Source: an uncultured Dorea sp. (GTDB lineage Bacteria > Bacillota > Clostridia > Lachnospirales > Lachnospiraceae). From it: a stretch of DNA of 10,343 nt. The notes beneath the pieces were generated by a model. The model searched no databases. It was not told where the DNA came from and saw only the letters and a list, made by a program, of their open reading frames with translations. Shown one piece after another: positions 6,288-10,343 of the stretch. The number at the start of each line of letters is the position of its first letter. The first letter of the stretch is position 1. Location: contig CAJULU010000084.1 in assembly GCA_910587575.1 (NCBI GenBank), forward strand, positions 1-10,343. The letters are read 5' to 3'. The position numbers and the translations under genes are program-made.

Positions 6288-6866
6288 ATGGACGAAGTGG
6301 AGATTAACAGATTAGAGGGAGTGATAGAAGCGGTTCTGTTTACGATGGGGGATTCCGTGGAACTGGAGAAGATTGCACAGGCCATCGGGCATGACAAAGA
6401 CACTACCCGCAGAATCGTACACAGGATGATGGATAAATACGAGGCAGAAGACCGGGGAATCCGGGTGATCGAACTGGAGGAGGCATTTCAGATGTGCACG
6501 AAAAAGGAGACCTATGAATACCTCATCCGGGTGGCGAAGCAGCCAAAAAAATACGTGCTGACAGACGTTCTGCTTGAGACGTTATCCATCATCGCATACA
6601 AGCAGCCGGTGACCAAACTGGAGGTCGAGAAGATCCGCGGAGTCAAGTCGGATCATGCGGTCAATAAATTAGTGGAATATAACCTGGTGAGTGAGTGCGG
6701 AAGGCTGGATGCGCCGGGAAAGCCGATTCTGTTCGGAACTACGGAAGAGTTTTTAAGGCGGTTCAGCGTCCAGTCGGTAGATGATCTGCCGGGTGTGAAT
6801 CCCGAGCAGATGGAGAGTTTCAAGGAGGAAGCGGAGGAAGAGGTTCAGCTGAAGCTGGATATTTAG
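6288..6866 (+). CDS. scpB: Segregation and condensation protein B
   Basis: A 192-residue ScpB with two tandem winged-helix domains. The first spans about 8-85 (LEGVIEAVLFTMGDSVELEK and RIVHRMMDKYEAEDRGI). The second spans about 95-170, including the highly conserved LSIIAYKQPVTKLEVEKIRG and a segment close to GKPILFGTTEEFLRRF. It ends with an acidic tail. Two copies bind the ScpA kleisin and help the SMC complex act on the chromosome. The gene starts 16 bases after scpA with an AGGTGG-type RBS (6272-6277), consistent with co-expression. The C-terminal acidic stretch is common in the family. Confidence 0.96.
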   Translation: MDEVEINRLEGVIEAVLFTMGDSVELEKIAQAIGHDKDTTRRIVHRMMDKYEAEDRGIRVIELEEAFQMCTKKETYEYLIRVAKQPKKYVLTDVLLETLSIIAYKQPVTKLEVEKIRGVKSDHAVNKLVEYNLVSECGRLDAPGKPILFGTTEEFLRRFSVQSVDDLPGVNPEQMESFKEEAEEEVQLKLDI

Positions 6867-6928
6867 CAGGAATAGGCGGAAAGATTTCAACATATATTGC
6901 AGTAACGTAATGATATGTGGTGTGGCGG

Positions 6929-8134
6929 ATGAAAAAGAAGATGACAGTGTGCTTACTCATGATTTGTTTACTGTTCTCTGTGCCTGGAAAGATCTCTGTC
7001 CGGGCAGAAGAGAGTACGGAGGCGCCCCAGGAGTTATACGCCCGGTCAGCGGTGCTTATGGATGCTGACAGTGGGCGTGTTTTATTTGGCAAGGAGGAGA
7101 ACGAGATCCGGCCTATGGCAAGTACGACCAAGATCATGACCTGTATCCTTGCGCTGGAGAACCTGGAGGAAGGGCAGGTTGTCACGGCATCTGCCTATGC
7201 GGCAGGCCGTCCGAAAGTCAGACTGGGCGTAAAGGAACAGGAACGGTTTTATCTGAAGGATCTTCTGTATTCACTGATGCTGGAATCCCACAATGACAGC
7301 GCAGTGGTAATTGCAGAAGGAATTTCGGGAACCACGTCGGATTTTGCAGAGCTGATGAACCGGAAGGCCCGGGAACTGGGATGTGAGGATACGCATTTTG
7401 TGACGCCCAACGGACTGGACGAGAGCGATGAGGGCGGCGCCCATTCCACAACGGCACGGGATCTGGCGACGATCATGAGGTACTGTATCATGCAGTCACC
7501 CTGCAGGGAGGAATTCCTTGCAATCACACAGACGAGGAATTATCAGTTCAGTGATGTGGAAGGGAAACGAAATTTTTCCTGTGTCAACCACAATGCATTT
7601 CTGGATATGATGGAAGGAGCGCTGACCGGGAAGACCGGGTTCACTTCAGAGGCGGGATACTGCTATGTGGGGGCGGTAAGGCGGGACGAAAGAACCTTTA
7701 TCGTGGCCCTGCTTGCATGCGGATGGCCCAACAACAAGGGGTATAAATGGAAAGATACCCGGAAACTGATGGAGTACGGAATTGACAGCTATCAGTACCG
7801 GGATGTATGGGAGGACGTGGCACTGCCGGAGGTACCGGTCCGGCAGGGAGTGGAAGAGGAGAATCCTTATGAGACAGAACTTTCGGTTCCTGTCCGTGTG
7901 GAAGGAAAGGAAGAGATTCCGGTGCTCCTTGGCGGGGATGAAGGAGTGGAAATCAAGACCGAAGTGAAAGATTCCCTGACGGCGCCGGTGAGTAAAGGGG
8001 ACGTGGTGGGAAGTGTCCGGTATCTTCTGGAAGGGGAAGAGATCGCCTTTTATGAGGTTGTGGCCGGAGAGTCTGTCAGAGAACGGGATCTGAACTGGGC
8101 GCTTCTGTGGATTACGAGACTGACACTGCTGTAA
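6929..8134 (+). CDS. dacF: D-alanyl-D-alanine carboxypeptidase (peptidase S11, DacF/DacB-like)
   Basis: A secreted low-molecular-weight penicillin-binding protein that removes the terminal D-Ala from peptidoglycan stem peptides. I chose the ATG at 6929 (401 residues) because it gives a standard signal peptide: MKKK, a hydrophobic core at 5-18, and probable cleavage after VRA at 26. Frame-extending GTGs at 6917 and 6920 would only add MVWR or VWR before it. The RBS is weak for every choice. Catalytic motifs: Ser65-x-x-Lys68 in MASTTKIM, Ser120-His-Asn122 in ESHNDS, and Lys235-Thr-Gly in KTGFT. The catalytic domain covers about 32-275; a beta-rich C-terminal domain (about 290-385) and a hydrophobic tail (LNWALLWITRLTLL) for membrane association follow. 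It lies 62 bases after scpB with no terminator between, as in other clostridia. The symbol follows the scpAB-linked B. subtilis gene; the sporulation role of that protein should not be assumed. Confidence 0.92.
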   Translation: MKKKMTVCLLMICLLFSVPGKISVRAEESTEAPQELYARSAVLMDADSGRVLFGKEENEIRPMASTTKIMTCILALENLEEGQVVTASAYAAGRPKVRLGVKEQERFYLKDLLYSLMLESHNDSAVVIAEGISGTTSDFAELMNRKARELGCEDTHFVTPNGLDESDEGGAHSTTARDLATIMRYCIMQSPCREEFLAITQTRNYQFSDVEGKRNFSCVNHNAFLDMMEGALTGKTGFTSEAGYCYVGAVRRDERTFIVALLACGWPNNKGYKWKDTRKLMEYGIDSYQYRDVWEDVALPEVPVRQGVEEENPYETELSVPVRVEGKEEIPVLLGGDEGVEIKTEVKDSLTAPVSKGDVVGSVRYLLEGEEIAFYEVVAGESVRERDLNWALLWITRLTLL

Positions 8135-8291
8135 TGAAATCCGGCCGGTCTGTTTACGGGTCAGTGGTTGACAAAAGGGGAGAGAGTGTGTTATTTTTAA
8201 AACAGTCATAAATTCTGTTTTTTCTGAACAGTTTCTGAAAGATACGTCTGGATAAATCCAAAGATTTTCGATTGTTTTCCTGAATTTGGTG
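8135..8291. other. Intergenic region between dacF and the recA promoter
   Basis: No gene is supported here. After the dacF stop there is an 8-bp GC palindrome, CCGGCCGG (about 8142-8149). Two weak overlapping hairpins follow: AAAACAG (8199-8205) with CTGTTTT (8215-8221), followed by two more T, and CTGTT (8215-8219) with AACAG (8227-8231). The first could be a poor terminator for dacF. An 8-base direct repeat, TTTCTGAA, occurs at 8221-8228 and 8232-8239, one turn of helix apart. A TTGACA at 8168-8173 has no good -10 partner. Confidence 0.4.
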
Positions 8292-8320
8292 TTGACATTT
8301 TGTAACAAGTATACTACTAT
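8292..8320 (+). promoter_or_regulatory. recA promoter
   Basis: A consensus TTGACA (8292-8297) is followed after 17 bases by TACTAT (8315-8320; four of six consensus bases). TATATT at 8318-8323 is a closer -10 match but would need a 20-base spacer. Transcription would start near 8327, immediately before the LexA box. Confidence 0.6.
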
Positions 8321-8333
8321 ATTAGTCAGAAAG

Positions 8334-8347
8334 CGAACACTCGTTCG
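8334..8347. promoter_or_regulatory. LexA (SOS) box controlling recA
   Basis: CGAACACTCGTTCG is a perfect CGAAC-N4-GTTCG inverted repeat, the LexA/DinR operator known from Bacillus and clostridia. It sits between the promoter and the recA RBS, about 24 bases before the ATG, where bound LexA would block early transcription. Self-cleavage of LexA stimulated by RecA filaments would relieve it after DNA damage. Confidence 0.92.
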
Positions 8348-8370
8348 TTTGACAAAAAGGAGATTGTAAG

Positions 8371-9552
8371 ATGGCGAATGAAGAGAAGAAGAAAGCATTA
8401 GAGGCTGCGATAGCGAAGCTTGAGAAAGATTTTGGGAAAGGAACCGTCATGAAGCTTGGAGATCCCAAGGCGCAGGTAGCGGTGGAGACGATTCCCACCG
8501 GGTCTCTGAGCCTGGATCTGGCCCTGGGGCTTGGCGGTGTTCCCAGGGGAAGGATCGTGGAGGTCTATGGCCCCGAGTCCAGCGGTAAGACGACGGTTGC
8601 ATTACATATGATTGCGGAAGTACAGAAGCGGGGAGGCATTGCCGGGTTTATCGATGCGGAACATGCACTGGATCCGGTCTATGCCAGGAATATCGGTGTT
8701 GATATTGATGAACTGTATATTTCACAGCCGGACAGCGGAGATCAGGCGCTGGAGATTACGGAGACCATGGTGCGTTCCGGGGCCATGGACATTATCGTTG
8801 TGGATTCTGTTGCGGCGCTGGTTCCCAAGCAGGAGATTGAAGGAGACATGGGAGACAGCCACGTGGGCCTGCAGGCCAGGCTGATGTCCCAGGCTCTCCG
8901 TAAGCTGACGCCGGTGATCAGCAAGTCTAACTGTGTGGTGATCTTTATTAACCAGCTTCGCGAGAAGGTAGGCGTGATGTTCGGGAATCCGGAGACGACA
9001 ACGGGCGGGCGTGCTCTTAAGTTCTATGCCTCGGTTCGTATGGAAGTCAGAAGGATTGAGACTCTGAAGCAGAGCGGAGACATGGTGGGGAACAGAACCC
9101 GTGTGAAAGTGGTGAAGAATAAGATTGCACCGCCTTTTAAGGAAGCGGAGTTTGATATTATGTTCGGCAAGGGGATATCCCGGGAAGGAGATATTCTGGA
9201 TCTGGCCGTGGAGTGCAAGATGGTAAGCAAGAGCGGTGCGTGGTATGCGTATAATGGAGACAAGATCGGCCAGGGACGGGAGAATGCCAAGGCTTATCTG
9301 CAGGAGCATGGGGATGTAATGGCAGAGCTGGAGTCCAGGATCCGCAGCCACTTCCAGATTGCGGAGGATACTCCTCTGGAGGACAAGCATGTGAAGCCCA
9401 TGCCAAAGGACGGCGGCAAGAAGGGCGGCAGGAAGCCGAAGGCGAAAGCCGACACGCCTGCGGAAGAGCTGCCAGAAGAACCTGAGGCAGATGACGGCGG
9501 GATTGCACAGGATCCTGCAAAACCGGATGACGGGCTGACAGAGGAGGCGTAG
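8371..9552 (+). CDS. recA: Recombinase RecA
   Basis: A 393-residue RecA, the ATP-dependent strand-exchange protein that also activates LexA cleavage. Motifs: Walker A GPESSGKT (67-74), catalytic Glu97 in FIDAEHALDP, Walker B IIVVD (141-145), loop L1 around EGDMGDSHVG (157-166), and the L2 segment starting INQLREKVG (193-201) through NPETTTGGRALKFYA (206-220). The core ends near 330. The tail is longer than in E. coli (353 residues) or B. subtilis (348): residues 342-360 are Lys/Gly-rich (including KDGGKKGGRKPKAKA), then 361-393 are strongly acidic. AGGAG (8358-8362) lies eight bases before the ATG. Expression is SOS-controlled through the LexA box upstream, and recX follows in the same direction with no terminator visible. 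Confidence 0.98.
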   Translation: MANEEKKKALEAAIAKLEKDFGKGTVMKLGDPKAQVAVETIPTGSLSLDLALGLGGVPRGRIVEVYGPESSGKTTVALHMIAEVQKRGGIAGFIDAEHALDPVYARNIGVDIDELYISQPDSGDQALEITETMVRSGAMDIIVVDSVAALVPKQEIEGDMGDSHVGLQARLMSQALRKLTPVISKSNCVVIFINQLREKVGVMFGNPETTTGGRALKFYASVRMEVRRIETLKQSGDMVGNRTRVKVVKNKIAPPFKEAEFDIMFGKGISREGDILDLAVECKMVSKSGAWYAYNGDKIGQGRENAKAYLQEHGDVMAELESRIRSHFQIAEDTPLEDKHVKPMPKDGGKKGGRKPKAKADTPAEELPEEPEADDGGIAQDPAKPDDGLTEEA

Positions 9553-9603
9553 GCTGCAGGGAATCCGGGGTAACGTAACACCAGAGCAGTGACGGGGACG
9601 GAC

Positions 9604-9608
9604 AGGAG
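9604..9608 (+). promoter_or_regulatory. Ribosome binding site deciding the recX start
   Basis: AGGAG lies seven bases before GTG 9616 and ten before ATG 9619, so it serves one of these two adjacent codons. The frame remains open to GTG 9589 and TTG 9610, but those precede or abut the RBS and are unlikely starts. Confidence 0.6.
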
Positions 9609-9618
9609 ATTGACAGTG

Positions 9619-10230
9619 ATGACAGTGACAAAGATAGAGCCGGTAACGAAGACGAGATTCCGGGTATACCTGGACGGGCAGTCCGCTTTTATACTATATA
9701 AGGGCGAACTGTCCCGATATCAGATCGAGGCGGAAGGAGATCTTGATGAGGAAGCCTATGAAGAGATTATTCAGAAGGTGCTTCCAAAAAGAGCGAAGGC
9801 ACGTGCCCTTCATCTGCTGAATGACATGGGACGGACAGAAGCCGGGCTTCGGGAGAAGCTTAAGACCGGCGGATATCCGGACTGTGTCGTTGAGGAAGCA
9901 GTGGCCTATGTGAAATCGTTCGGTTATGTGAATGATGCCGAGTACGCCCGCAGCTTTATTGAAGGGCGCAAAGCAAAGAAGAGCCGCAGGGAACTTTATG
10001 CAGCCCTGTGCCGGAAGGGGATCGCCAGGGAAGAGGCAGAGCAGGCGCTGGAAGAATATTATGGCGGCGAAGATTCCAGGGCGGCAATTGAGGCCCTGCT
10101 AAGAAAGAAAAAGTTTTCGCCGGATACGGCGGATTATGTGCAGAAGCAGAAGATGGCCGGATATCTTATGCGCAAGGGGTTCCGTTATGATGAAATCCGC
10201 CGGGTGATGGATGTATGTGAACCCTTCTGA
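9619..10230 (+). CDS. recX: Regulatory protein RecX
   Basis: With the ATG at 9619 the protein has 203 residues; GTG 9616 would add one. RecX binds RecA filaments and restrains their growth and activity. The region from about 57 to 200 shows the repeated three-helix units of the family: RAKARALHLLNDMGRTEAGL (58-77), then VAYVKSFGYVNDAEYARSFI (95-114) with KSRRELYAALCRKGI, and a last unit ending YLMRKGFRYDEIRRVMD. The N-terminal 55 residues (KIEPVTKTRFRVYLDGQSAF) form a small beta-rich segment often seen in Firmicute RecX. The size is between E. coli (166) and B. subtilis (264). It lies 66 bases after recA with no promoter or terminator seen, so it is probably co-transcribed and SOS-induced with recA. 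In many clostridia the next gene is rny, but that lies beyond this window. Confidence 0.92.
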   Translation: MTVTKIEPVTKTRFRVYLDGQSAFILYKGELSRYQIEAEGDLDEEAYEEIIQKVLPKRAKARALHLLNDMGRTEAGLREKLKTGGYPDCVVEEAVAYVKSFGYVNDAEYARSFIEGRKAKKSRRELYAALCRKGIAREEAEQALEEYYGGEDSRAAIEALLRKKKFSPDTADYVQKQKMAGYLMRKGFRYDEIRRVMDVCEPF

Positions 10231-10263
10231 CGGCGTGGCTGCAATGGTGTTCCGGGACGTCCG

Positions 10264-10285
10264 TTCTCAGAGACCGTTCTGAGAG
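10264..10285. repeat. Hairpin downstream of recX
   Basis: TCTCAGA (10265-10271) pairs perfectly with TCTGAGA (10278-10284) around a 6-base loop. There is no T-run directly after it, so it is not a standard terminator, though it could stabilise the recX mRNA end. The same stretch contains a tandem near-repeat of 13 bases starting CCGTTCT at 10261 and 10274. Confidence 0.4.
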
Positions 10286-10343
10286 ATGACAGCTTTGACG
10301 CTTAAAAAATTTTCATAAAAAAACCTCCCATTTTACGGGGAAA

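Noticed and set aside
8168..8196. TTGACA at 8168-8173 as a second recA promoter.
   Set aside because: Seventeen bases downstream the sequence is TTATTT, a poor -10; the TTGACA at 8292 has better placement beside the LexA box.
8349..8354. TTGACA immediately before the recA RBS.
   Set aside because: A start from here would fall inside the recA coding region, so it is taken as coincidence.
10309..10332. On the reverse strand, GGGAGG followed seven bases later by ATG resembles a gene start at the right edge.
   Set aside because: The frame closes after four codons (ATG AAA ATT TTT TAA). The run of T after GGGAGG may instead be part of a terminator for a gene beyond the window, but the stem partner would lie past the right end, so I call neither.
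1..10343. CRISPR arrays, tRNA or rRNA genes, and riboswitches.
   Set aside because: No regularly spaced repeats, no tRNA-like cloverleaf and no recognisable riboswitch core were seen in the gaps, all of which are shorter than 250 bases.

Overview
The window looks like chromosomal DNA of an anaerobic, low-to-mid GC Firmicute, most likely a Lachnospiraceae (Clostridium cluster XIVa) member. The support is a TnpV-family transposon protein, a GntR/YtrA-ABC cassette, the pairs scpA-scpB-carboxypeptidase and recA-recX typical of clostridia, AGGAG-type ribosome binding sites, sigma-A type promoters, and a Gram-positive LexA box (CGAAC-N4-GTTCG) in front of recA. The species cannot be fixed from this sequence.

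Layout. 1-299 (minus): 5' part of a tnpV gene, the edge of a mobile element that continues off the left end. 300-416: a short gap holding a cluster of near-identical short repeats, possibly a junction. 417-2440 (minus): a three-gene operon, GntR/YtrA-type repressor, ABC ATPase and ABC-2-type membrane protein, with its own promoter, a likely operator and an upstream insulating terminator (2541-2578). 2589-2699: a possible 36-codon ORF or gene remnant overlapping the end of the next gene. 2669-4456 (minus): a 595-residue Xaa-Pro aminopeptidase. 4457-4570: a compact divergent promoter region. 4571-5428 (plus): a membrane-anchored metallophosphoesterase with a TTG start. 5528-6866 (plus): scpA and scpB. 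6929-8134 (plus): a secreted D-Ala-D-Ala carboxypeptidase. 8135-8370: a 236-base gap with the recA promoter and LexA box. 8371-9552 (plus): recA. 9619-10230 (plus): recX. 10231-10343: non-coding tail.

How the parts work together. The right half is core chromosome maintenance: ScpA/ScpB load and regulate the SMC condensin, RecA does recombination and SOS induction, and RecX modulates RecA. DacF-type carboxypeptidase trims peptidoglycan. The left half is accessory: a transposon gene next to a self-regulated efflux or stress ABC cassette, which may be element cargo or an old neighbour of the insertion.

I found no clearly novel multi-gene system here. The points worth a second look are small: the repeat cluster at the element boundary, the orphan 36-codon ORF, the overlapping divergent promoters with a 16-bp palindrome, and the charged C-terminal extension of RecA.
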